Position numbers and translations under genes: made by a program | Shown here: positions 7,817 to 15,068 of the stretch, piece after piece | Position numbering within the stretch: position 1 is the stretch's first letter | Layout of the letters: every line of letters begins with the position of its first letter | Notes under the pieces: generated by a model | What the model was told of the DNA's origin: nothing | Databases searched by the model: none | Seen by the model: only the letters and a program-made list of their open reading frames with translations | Assembly: GCF_900302475.1 (NCBI RefSeq) | Contig: NZ_OMOQ01000001.1 | Location: 1,612,001 to 1,676,000, forward strand | Direction of reading: 5' to 3' | From: Defluviimonas aquaemixtae | Lineage (GTDB): Bacteria > Pseudomonadota > Alphaproteobacteria > Rhodobacterales > Rhodobacteraceae | Length of the DNA: 64,000 bases

Positions 7817-9273
7817 TTGCGCTGCCCGACATGGCGGCCCGCGGCGTCGGGTCGCGGCAGGGATTTGTGAGCCTCGGCGACCGGCAGGAGACGGCCAAGC
7901 ACCTCGGGCGCGGCGGGGCAGGTCTTGCCGGCCTTCATGTCCACATGGAGCAGGATCTGCTCGACACTCGCCACGGCCTCCTCACCCCGCAGGATGCGGA
8001 TGAAAACATGCATGCGCTTCTCGTCGGCGTAAAGAACCTGCAGGGTGCCGGTCAGCCGGTCGCCGAGCCGCGCCTCGCCGAGATGCATGATATGGGTCTC
8101 GGCGGTGTAGTAGCTGTGGCCGCCCGCAACATAGTCCAGATCCGCGCCGATCAGCCTCAGGAACGCGTCGGATGTTTCTGATGTCGCGAAGAGATATCGG
8201 CTTTCCGTCATGTGACCGTTATAGTCGATCCAACCGGGCAGCACCTGCATTTGCGCCATCACCAGCGGCGCGCCCTCGCCGGTCCGCCCCTCGTCGTGGA
8301 AGGCGACGCGGCGGCGTTCGTCATGTTCGCGCAGGACGCGGCCCGCCCCCCAGTTCCGCTCCTTGAGCGCCCGCAGGAAGCCGATGAGGTTGGAATCGCG
8401 GATGCGTTCGAGCTCGCGGATAGTGTAGTTCCCGGATTGCGCATCGGACTGGCCGGCGATCAGGTCAACCAATTCTTCCGTGAAATCAGGGACATCGGTG
8501 AGTTTTGTCCAAGGCCATTTCAGGGCCGGGCCGAACTGCGCCATGAAGTGCTTCATGCCAGCCTCTCCGCCCGCGACGCGGTAGGTCTCGAAGAGGCCCA
8601 TCTGGCCCCAGCGGAGGCCAAAGCCCATGCGGATGGCCTCGTCGATCTCCTCGGTCGTGGCGATGCCGTCTTTCACGAGCCAGAGCGCCTCGCGCCAGAC
8701 GGCTTCGAGGAAGCGGTCGGCGATATGGGCGTCGATCTCCTTGCGGATGTGGAGCGGGAACATCCCAATTTCGCGCAGAACTTCCTTTGCGTTTCCAATG
8801 CATTGTTCGCCGCTCTTTGAGCTAGGTACGATTTCGACGAGCGGCAGGAGGTAGACCGGATTAAACGGATGGGCGACGAAGATGGACGACGGATCGGCGG
8901 CGCCTTCCTGCAACTCGGACGGCTTGAATCCGGACGTCGAGGATCCGATGGGGACACCGCGTGACGCCTTCTGGATCTCAGCAAAGACGCGGTGCTTCAG
9001 ATCGAGGCGTTCGGAAACGGATTCCTGAACGTATTCAGCGCCTTCCACGGCTTTCGCTATGTCTTTTGCGAAGCTCAGGCTGCCTTCCGCGGGCATCGGA
9101 ATGTCCGACAGCGCCGGCAGGCTCGCGCGGGCGTTGGCGAGGACTTCGGCGATCTTGCGCTCGGCCTCCGGGTCGGGATCGAAGACCGAAACGTCCCAGC
9201 CGTTCAGGAGAAACCGCGCGGCCCAGCCGCCGCCGATCACTCCTCCGCCGATGATTGCCGCCTTGCGCGCCAT
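7813..9273 (-). CDS. lcdH: Bifunctional L-carnitine 3-dehydrogenase / betainyl-CoA thioesterase
   Basis: 486 residues, a two-domain fusion. Residues about 1-315 form a 3-hydroxyacyl-CoA-dehydrogenase-type enzyme: GGGVIGGGWAARFLLNGWDV (NAD loop), VQESVSERLDLKH, SSTSGFKPSEL, and FVAHPFNPVYLLPLVEIV with the catalytic His. Residues about 335-465 form a hot-dog thioesterase (LPGWIDYNGHMTESRYLFA, HIMHLGEARLGDRL). L-carnitine dehydrogenases fused to a betainyl-CoA thioesterase are known in rhizobia; in Pseudomonas these are the separate CdhA and CdhB. The first domain oxidises carnitine to 3-dehydrocarnitine and the second would hydrolyse betainyl-CoA made by the neighbouring BKACE enzyme. It overlaps the SDR gene downstream. 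Confidence 0.9.
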   Translation of the reverse strand: MARKAAIIGGGVIGGGWAARFLLNGWDVSVFDPDPEAERKIAEVLANARASLPALSDIPMPAEGSLSFAKDIAKAVEGAEYVQESVSERLDLKHRVFAEIQKASRGVPIGSSTSGFKPSELQEGAADPSSIFVAHPFNPVYLLPLVEIVPSSKSGEQCIGNAKEVLREIGMFPLHIRKEIDAHIADRFLEAVWREALWLVKDGIATTEEIDEAIRMGFGLRWGQMGLFETYRVAGGEAGMKHFMAQFGPALKWPWTKLTDVPDFTEELVDLIAGQSDAQSGNYTIRELERIRDSNLIGFLRALKERNWGAGRVLREHDERRRVAFHDEGRTGEGAPLVMAQMQVLPGWIDYNGHMTESRYLFATSETSDAFLRLIGADLDYVAGGHSYYTAETHIMHLGEARLGDRLTGTLQVLYADEKRMHVFIRILRGEEAVASVEQILLHVDMKAGKTCPAAPEVLGRLLPVAEAHKSLPRPDAAGRHVGQRK

Positions 9274-9310
9274 GTCTCGTTGTTCCTTCCCTCAAAACCT
9301 GTCTGGTTTG

Positions 9311-9367
9311 CGTCCCGCCTGCGTCCCGCGCATGTCGGGCATCCGTCCCGACACGCGTCCCGACATG
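9311..9367. repeat. Intercistronic hairpin with phased CGTCCCG direct repeats
   Basis: In the 94-base gap between the BKACE stop and the carnitine dehydrogenase start, CGTCCCG occurs at 9311, 9322, 9344 and 9356, spaced 11, 22 and 12 bases. CATGTCGGG (9331-9339) and CCCGACATG (9359-9367) make a perfect 9-bp stem that abuts the BKACE stop codon. An mRNA-stabilising or processing hairpin within the operon is the simplest reading; an operator is possible. Confidence 0.55.
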
Positions 9368-10285
9368 TCAGCGCGCCCTCGGCGCGCGTTTGGTCAGCCC
9401 GAGCTTGCCCCGCACCTCCTCGGGCCCGATCACGCGCGCGCCGAGGTTCTCGATGATCGTCACGGCGCGCTCGACCAGCTGGGCGTTCGTCGCAAGCTGG
9501 CCCTTGCCGAGCCAGAGATTGTCCTCGAGCCCCACCCGCACGTTGCCGCCGGCGAGCACGGCGGCGGCGACATAAGCCATCTGGTTGCGCCCGAGCGCGA
9601 AGGCCGAGAAGGTCCAATCGTCAGGGACATTGTTGACCATCGCCATGAGGGTATTGAGGTCGTCCGGCGCGCCCCAAGGCACGCCCATGCAAAGCTGGAC
9701 CAAAGCCGGGCCCTTGAGGACGCCCTCTTTCACCAGTTCCTTGGCGAACCAGAGATGGCCGGTATCGAAGGCCTCGATCTCGGGACAGACGCCGAGATCG
9801 GTCATCATCTTGCCCATCGCCCGCAACATGCCCGGCGTGTTGGTCATCACGTAGTCGGCCTCGGCGAAATTCATCGTGCCGCAATCGAGCGTGCAAATCT
9901 CCGGCAGGCAGTCGGCAACGTGGGCGACGCGTTCGGTCGCGCCCGCCATGTCGGTGGCTTTCTCGTTGACCGGGAGGGGGCTTTCGACCGGGCCGAAGAC
10001 GATGTCGCCGCCCATCCCGGCGGTCAGATTCAAAACGACGTCGGTGCCGGCGTCGCGGATGCGCTCCGTCACTTCGCGGAAAAGCTTCGGGTCGCGGCTC
10101 GGCACGCCGGTCTCGGGGTCGCGCACGTGGCAGTGGACGATCGCCGCGCCGGCCTTGGCCGCGTCGATGGCCGAGGCCGCGATCTCGGCGGGCGAGCGCG
10201 GCACGTGCGGGCTGCGGTCCTGGGTGCCGCCCGAACCGGTCACGGCGCAGGTGATGAAGACGTCCTTGTTCATGGCGAGCGGCAT
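9368..10285 (-). CDS. BKACE-family beta-keto acid cleavage enzyme (3-dehydrocarnitine cleavage)
   Basis: 305 residues of the DUF849/BKACE family, Zn-dependent TIM barrels that condense a beta-keto acid with acetyl-CoA. Family landmarks: CAVTGSGGTQDRSPHVP near the start, GAAIVHCHVRDPETGVPSRD carrying the His-x-His zinc ligands, NLTAGMGGD, LDCGTMNF, EAFDTGHLWFA, and the late NVRVGLEDNLWL. In carnitine operons this enzyme converts 3-dehydrocarnitine plus acetyl-CoA to betainyl-CoA plus acetoacetate. ATG 10285 is preceded by GGGAGG at good spacing; an ATG at 10273 is also possible. It is the first gene of the operon, with an operator-like palindrome upstream. Confidence 0.88.
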   Translation of the reverse strand: MPLAMNKDVFITCAVTGSGGTQDRSPHVPRSPAEIAASAIDAAKAGAAIVHCHVRDPETGVPSRDPKLFREVTERIRDAGTDVVLNLTAGMGGDIVFGPVESPLPVNEKATDMAGATERVAHVADCLPEICTLDCGTMNFAEADYVMTNTPGMLRAMGKMMTDLGVCPEIEAFDTGHLWFAKELVKEGVLKGPALVQLCMGVPWGAPDDLNTLMAMVNNVPDDWTFSAFALGRNQMAYVAAAVLAGGNVRVGLEDNLWLGKGQLATNAQLVERAVTIIENLGARVIGPEEVRGKLGLTKRAPRAR

Positions 10286-10610
10286 CGCGGGTCCTCCCTC
10301 TGTGCCGCACGACTATAGCCGCCATTTCGCCACCGGCTTTGCACGATGCGAAACGAAGTTCGCACTATTCGCAATTGGGGTGACTCTGCCAACGCTCGCG
10401 CAGTTTCGCGCTTTGTTTCCCGCCGCCGTACAATCCGCGGCCCCTGCCCGGACTTTCGCCGCGCTTCCGTATCGCGTGCTGGATCCGGGAAATTTCTCAG
10501 CCTTTCCATAATTGTTACGCTACACTCGCAAGCATTCGAGTCGGGTTCGGCCGCTTCGGCGGGGGGAACGTGTGCCCGGTTTCCGCACGGCACAGGGATA
10601 TTGAAAGAGC
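10286..10610. promoter_or_regulatory. Divergent control region of the carnitine-type operon and the GT2 gene
   Basis: 325 bases without a gene between divergent units. It contains the palindrome annotated at 10347-10374, then a moderately AT-rich stretch around 10496-10530 (TTCCATAATTGTTACGCTACAC) that could hold the promoter for the rightward glycosyltransferase gene. The GT2 start is preceded by a weak ribosome-binding site (GAAAGAGC). No small ORF with coding character was recognised. Confidence 0.5.
10347..10374. promoter_or_regulatory. Candidate operator: TGCGAA-N6-TTCGCA plus a third half-site
   Basis: TGCGAA (10347-10352) and TTCGCA (10359-10364) form a perfect inverted repeat with a 6-base centre; TTCGCAA recurs at 10368-10374. 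The cluster lies 62-89 bases before the BKACE start, where an operator for the catabolic operon would be expected. No regulator gene for the operon is seen in the window. Confidence 0.5.
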
Positions 10611-11609
10611 ATGAAGAAGATTACCGTCGTCTCCCCCTGCTTCAACGAGGAGGATAATGTCGAGACCTGCTACCAGACGGTGAAGCAGATCTTCGACCGT
10701 GAGCTACCTGACTACGAACGCGAGCATATCTTCGTCGACAACGCCTCGTCCGACCGCACGATCGAGATTCTGCGCGGGATCGCCGAGAACGATCCGGCGG
10801 TCAAGGTGGTGGTGAACGCGCGGAACTTCGGTGTTTACAAATCCACCTTCAACGGCCTTCGGCATGCGACGGGCGATGCGACGCTCTGCATGCTGCCCGT
10901 CGATCTTCAGGACCCGCCGGAGCACCTTCCGGAATTCGTGAAACTTTGGGAAAGCGGCTACGACGTCGTGGCGGGCGCACGCTCGACGCGTGAAGAAGGG
11001 TTCTTCCTGCGTTCCTCCCGCAAGCTCTTCTACCGGATCGTCAATGCGCTGTCGGACTTCGAGCTGTCGCCCGACGTGGGTGAATTCCAGCTCGTCGACC
11101 GCAAGGTGCTGAACGCCGTGCTCGCCCATAACGACCACTACCCTTACATCCGCGGCATCATCGCCTCGGTCGGGTTCAAGAAGGTCATCATCCCCTACAC
11201 GTGGAAGGCGCGGAAGCGCGGCGTCAGCAAGCACAACCTGATGATGCTGATCGACCAGGCGCTGAACGCGATCTTCGCCTTCACCAAGGCGCCGATGCGG
11301 TTCTGTACCTTCGCGGGCATCGGCATCGCGGCTTTGTGCATTCTCTTCTCGGTTCTGTCCGTGATCCTCTTCCTCCTCGGCATCGGGGATGCGCCGCGAG
11401 GCACGACCACGATCATTGTTGCGCTGTTCTTCCTGTCCGGCATCCAGCTTCTGTTCATCGGGATGCTCGGCGAATACATCACCGCCATCCACAATCAGGT
11501 GCGGGGCGGTCCCACGGTGATCGAGAGCGAGCTGATCAATATCGAGCCCGCGGGCGCGCGGGCAGGCTCGGGCGCGAGCGTTACCCAGTTGAGCCCGCGC
11601 AAGGTATGA
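10611..11609 (+). CDS. GT2-family membrane glycosyltransferase (DPM1/ArnC/GtrB type)
   Basis: 332 residues. The GT-A domain starts VVSPCFNEEDNVETCYQTV and contains FVDNASSDRTIEIL and LPVDLQDPPEHLPEF, the nucleotide/metal-binding DxQDP of polyprenyl-phosphate glycosyltransferases. Two C-terminal membrane helices follow (about 240-265 and 275-295), then GMLGEYITAIHNQVRGGP. Such enzymes load a sugar onto undecaprenyl phosphate at the inner membrane for use by periplasmic GT-C enzymes or for flipping by GtrA. Both kinds of partner occur nearby: the GT-C gene overlaps by ATGA and gtrA is at 17.2-17.6 kb. Confidence 0.9.
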   Translation: MKKITVVSPCFNEEDNVETCYQTVKQIFDRELPDYEREHIFVDNASSDRTIEILRGIAENDPAVKVVVNARNFGVYKSTFNGLRHATGDATLCMLPVDLQDPPEHLPEFVKLWESGYDVVAGARSTREEGFFLRSSRKLFYRIVNALSDFELSPDVGEFQLVDRKVLNAVLAHNDHYPYIRGIIASVGFKKVIIPYTWKARKRGVSKHNLMMLIDQALNAIFAFTKAPMRFCTFAGIGIAALCILFSVLSVILFLLGIGDAPRGTTTIIVALFFLSGIQLLFIGMLGEYITAIHNQVRGGPTVIESELINIEPAGARAGSGASVTQLSPRKV

Positions 11610-13711
11610 CGGGCGGTTCCTCGGCAATGGAGCGGCTTATCGGGCCGATCGCCGCGCTGGCTGCGGTGCTGGCGCTTCTCGGCGCCTACTGGGCGCCAAT
11701 GCTCCTGCCCGCGTCGGGCGAGGGACCTGTGATCGCGCCCGCAGACCGCTGGATGCTTTGCGTGCTGGCCTTCGCACTTGGCGTCCTGGCCCATTCGATC
11801 CGGCGCGAAGCGGCGATGTTCGGCGTGCTCGCCTTCATCTTCCTCCTGGGCGGAGCGGCGCAGCTCTACATGACCGAGCCGCTGTGGTTTCCCTCGCTGA
11901 GGCTGAGGCCGACGAATGGACGCGAATGGCTGATGGCCGCGATCATGGGCGTGGAAGCGGTGACGGCACTCTGGGCGCTCAGAAAGCTCGAGATGCCGGC
12001 ACTCTGGTCGGAGGCGGCCGAGCGGCTCGGAGCGCGGCGGATCGGCGTGTTTCTCGCGCTGACTTTCGCCTTCGCGGTGCCGATCCTGAGCTACATCGCG
12101 CGCGGGGCGCTCGCGGCCTATCTCGCACATGTGGCGGCAGGCGCGGTGCTGATCTTGGTCCATTTCGCGCTGCTGCTCGCGATGAGCCAGGTCAAGAGCC
12201 CGGTCACGGGGTTGCGCAGGGTGGCGCCGATCATGCCCGCGCTCTTCGCGGTGGGCGCGGGCCTTGCGCTCGCGCAGTTCTCGTTCGAGCGGCTGCCGCA
12301 TGTCGAGGACGAGGTCGCATACCTTATCCAGGCGAAGACCTTCGCGGGCGGCGCGCTGACGCTGCCGGCCCCGCCCGAAGCGGCGCAGCCGGGGCTTGAC
12401 TATTATCTTCTCGAGATCAGCGACGGGCGGTGGTATTCGACGTCGCTGCCGGGTTGGCCGGCGCTTCTCGCGGTCGGCCTGATGCTGGGCGTGCCGTGGC
12501 TCATCAACCCGCTTCTGGCGGGCATCTCGGTGTTGCTCGCCTATGACATCACCCGACGGAAGGCGGGCCGGGACGAGGCGGATTTCGTCGCGCTGATGAT
12601 GGCTTCCTCGCCCTGGATCCTTGCGGCGGCGGCCTCGCTCATGCCGCATATGCTGACGCTGACACTACTGCTCGCCGCGTGGTGGCTGATCCTGCGCGCG
12701 CCGGTCGGCAGCGCCAAGAGCGGCCGGCGGCTGTTCGGCGCAGGCCTCGCGATGGGCTGGATATTCGCCACCCGGCCGCTCGACGGACTGGTGGTCGGCG
12801 GGCTGACGGGTCTGTGGCTCCTGATGGGTGCGGGATCGGGCGGGCGCATTTCGCGGATCACGCCCTATGCCGCCGGCGCCGTGGCGGCCGGCGCGTTGCT
12901 TCTCGTGCACAACTGGCACCTCACCGGTTCGCCGCTGACGCTGCCGCTCTCGGCCTATCTCGACCGCCACTGGGCGCCGGGCGCCAATGCCTACGGCTTC
13001 GGACCCGACATCGGCCCTCCCGGCGGGTGGGTGTGGCTCGACCTGTGGGCCGGGCACTCGCCGCTCGAGGCGCTTCTGAACACGTTCAACCTGGTCGTGA
13101 GCCTGCAGCTCGAGCTTCTGGGCTGGTCGGTGGGGTCGCTGGCGCTTCTCTATGCCTATTTCCTCTGGCAGCGCGAACGGCTCGTGTTCGACGCCGCGAT
13201 GGTGGTGGTGATCGTAGCCATCGTCTTTGCCCTTTCACTCTACTGGTTCGCCGACAGCTACTATTTCGGGCCGCGCTACTGGTTTCTTGCGGCCTTCCCG
13301 CTGCTCTACCTTTCGGCGCGCGGATACGGGGCGCTCAGGCGGATATTCCCCGGCACGAACGAGAGCGGCATCGTCAGGATCGACACGATCCTGGGGCTCT
13401 GCTGCCTGTTCGGGCTGTTCGTGTTCACGCCGTGGCGCGGGGTCATGAAGTTCAACGAGTACGAGAATTTCCATTCCACCTACCGCACCGAACTGGCCGC
13501 CGGCACCTTCGGCAATGCGGTGGTGATCATCGACGAGCCCGGCGACGAGGGGTCGGCCTTCATCCTCAACGATCCCTGGCTGACCGATCCGGACCGGCCG
13601 ATCTTTCTCAACGACACCGGCACGCTCGACGAGGACGCGCTGCGCGCCGCTTTCCCCGGGCGAGAGATCATGCGTTTTCGGCCGGACTGGGATCTGCCCG
13701 AGGACCGCTAG
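11606..13711 (+). CDS. Polytopic GT-C-type glycosyltransferase
   Basis: 701 residues with a dozen or more hydrophobic helices. After the first block of helices comes a periplasmic loop HVEDEVAYLIQAKTFAGG, whose acidic pair is characteristic of GT-C enzymes (ArnT/PMT-like) that use polyprenyl-phosphate sugars. A soluble C-terminal periplasmic tail of about 110 residues closes the protein (FNEYENFHSTYRTELAAG to the end). Start ATG 11606 overlaps the GT2 stop, so the two probably form a donor-synthesis/transfer pair. Its stop TAG shares the CTAG tetranucleotide with the stop of the convergent arylsulfotransferase-like gene. Acceptor unknown. Confidence 0.8.
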   Translation: MTGGSSAMERLIGPIAALAAVLALLGAYWAPMLLPASGEGPVIAPADRWMLCVLAFALGVLAHSIRREAAMFGVLAFIFLLGGAAQLYMTEPLWFPSLRLRPTNGREWLMAAIMGVEAVTALWALRKLEMPALWSEAAERLGARRIGVFLALTFAFAVPILSYIARGALAAYLAHVAAGAVLILVHFALLLAMSQVKSPVTGLRRVAPIMPALFAVGAGLALAQFSFERLPHVEDEVAYLIQAKTFAGGALTLPAPPEAAQPGLDYYLLEISDGRWYSTSLPGWPALLAVGLMLGVPWLINPLLAGISVLLAYDITRRKAGRDEADFVALMMASSPWILAAAASLMPHMLTLTLLLAAWWLILRAPVGSAKSGRRLFGAGLAMGWIFATRPLDGLVVGGLTGLWLLMGAGSGGRISRITPYAAGAVAAGALLLVHNWHLTGSPLTLPLSAYLDRHWAPGANAYGFGPDIGPPGGWVWLDLWAGHSPLEALLNTFNLVVSLQLELLGWSVGSLALLYAYFLWQRERLVFDAAMVVVIVAIVFALSLYWFADSYYFGPRYWFLAAFPLLYLSARGYGALRRIFPGTNESGIVRIDTILGLCCLFGLFVFTPWRGVMKFNEYENFHSTYRTELAAGTFGNAVVIIDEPGDEGSAFILNDPWLTDPDRPIFLNDTGTLDEDALRAAFPGREIMRFRPDWDLPEDR

Positions 13712-15030
13712 GCGGGATCGGCGCTGCAATCGTCCCAACTGGTGACGGAGAAGAAGGCGGGGTCGTAAACCTGCGCGTCGTGCAGCCAGGTGACGCGGTC
13801 CGCGTCGTAGCGGTTGACATATTCCCAAACGACCTGGCCCGAGCGCGTCACCTCGAAGGCGCGGCCCGACTGTGCCTCGGTGATCATGATGTTGCCGTCG
13901 GGCTGGATCTGGTGGGTCGAGCGCTCCGACGAGTAGAAACGCTGGCCGTCGCGCCCGCCATAAAGCGTGGCGGCTGAACCGGAGGCCGGATCGATCCGCC
14001 AGATCCGGCTGCCGCCGCCGCGGTCGCCATCGAGGCTCTGGTCCGAATGGTTGTCGAAGACGGTGATTGTGCCGCCGGGCTGAAAGTCGGGATCATGCTG
14101 GCGGATGAAGGGGCCGACGCGGTACCATTTGACCTTCGTGACCTCCGCATCCGTCACCACGATCATGTTGCGGTTCCTGAGCGACAGCATCAGGTCGCCC
14201 GCCTCGAACATCGGGAAGTCTGGCGCGAGTTCGGGCGACAGCTCCTCGACCTCGTTGAGGTGGAACTCGCCGTTCACACGGGTCCCGAAGAAGCCGGTGG
14301 CGGTCAGCTGCGCCTCCATCCCGTTCTCGATAAAGAGGTCGGTCAGCGGCTTTTCGAACAGCTTCTCGCCCTCGGCGTCGTATTTGAAGACGAGGTCTTC
14401 CCAGTAGGGGCCGGAGAAGGGCCACGGCACCTCGCTGTTCGGCTTGTCGACGTAGCGCCCGCCGGAGACGACCACGCCGCCATCCGACAGCCAGTTCGGC
14501 GAGTGGTGGTTGATGACGTCCGGTGTCGTCCAGAGCGGTCTGCCGCAGCGGTCGAGCCGCGCCATGCCGCCGCTTTCGAAGGAGAAGACGATGTCGCCCT
14601 TGGGCGTGATGATCGTACCGTGCGTGATCGCGTTCCAGTCGGTCTGCGGGTTGTCGCGGAAGAAGGAGGTGTCGGAGAATAGCTCGTGCGCGCTCAGTTC
14701 CCACTCGTTCACAACGGTGCCGTCGCGGCGGATTAGGCGCGCGCGGTTGTTGCCGTCGATGAAGCCGGACAGGAGGATCAGGTCATCCTTGCCCGCCGTG
14801 TTCACCGTGACGCCGCTGCCCTCGTAGCGCGCCGGTTCGAGGAAGTGGATCGGCTCGGTGCCGCGCAGGTTCGGCAGTTCCTCGTAAAGCGTCTTGGCCT
14901 CGTCGAGCGTGCCCCAGACGACGCGGTAGGCGGCGTTCTCGCGCACGGCGGAGTAGAGGCCGGCGGTGAACGTGCCGCCGATGACGAGCGCGCCCGCGCC
15001 GAGAATGAAGAAGAGTTTCGCCTTGTCCAT
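13708..15030 (-). CDS. Arylsulfotransferase-like (ASST) membrane-anchored protein, divergent paralogue
   Basis: 440 residues: an N-terminal membrane anchor (about 5-25), then a periplasmic beta-propeller-like domain. Shared with the three paralogues at 22-26 kb are FHLNEVEE, GDLMLSLRNRN, QHDPDF and FDNHS. These correspond to HLNDVQ, GDLFLSFRHQS, QHDVDIL and FNNKA in the paralogue at 23475. In PAPS-independent arylsulfate sulfotransferases, active-site histidines fall in comparable motifs (my recollection of the E. coli structure). Here the SFRH histidine is replaced (SLRNR), so sulfotransfer activity is doubtful. It is the last gene of the six-gene minus-strand glycan operon. Confidence 0.75.
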   Translation of the reverse strand: MDKAKLFFILGAGALVIGGTFTAGLYSAVRENAAYRVVWGTLDEAKTLYEELPNLRGTEPIHFLEPARYEGSGVTVNTAGKDDLILLSGFIDGNNRARLIRRDGTVVNEWELSAHELFSDTSFFRDNPQTDWNAITHGTIITPKGDIVFSFESGGMARLDRCGRPLWTTPDVINHHSPNWLSDGGVVVSGGRYVDKPNSEVPWPFSGPYWEDLVFKYDAEGEKLFEKPLTDLFIENGMEAQLTATGFFGTRVNGEFHLNEVEELSPELAPDFPMFEAGDLMLSLRNRNMIVVTDAEVTKVKWYRVGPFIRQHDPDFQPGGTITVFDNHSDQSLDGDRGGGSRIWRIDPASGSAATLYGGRDGQRFYSSERSTHQIQPDGNIMITEAQSGRAFEVTRSGQVVWEYVNRYDADRVTWLHDAQVYDPAFFSVTSWDDCSADPA

Positions 15031-15068
15031 CGTCCCTGCCTATTCTTGTGGGATCCGCAGCGCGCCGG

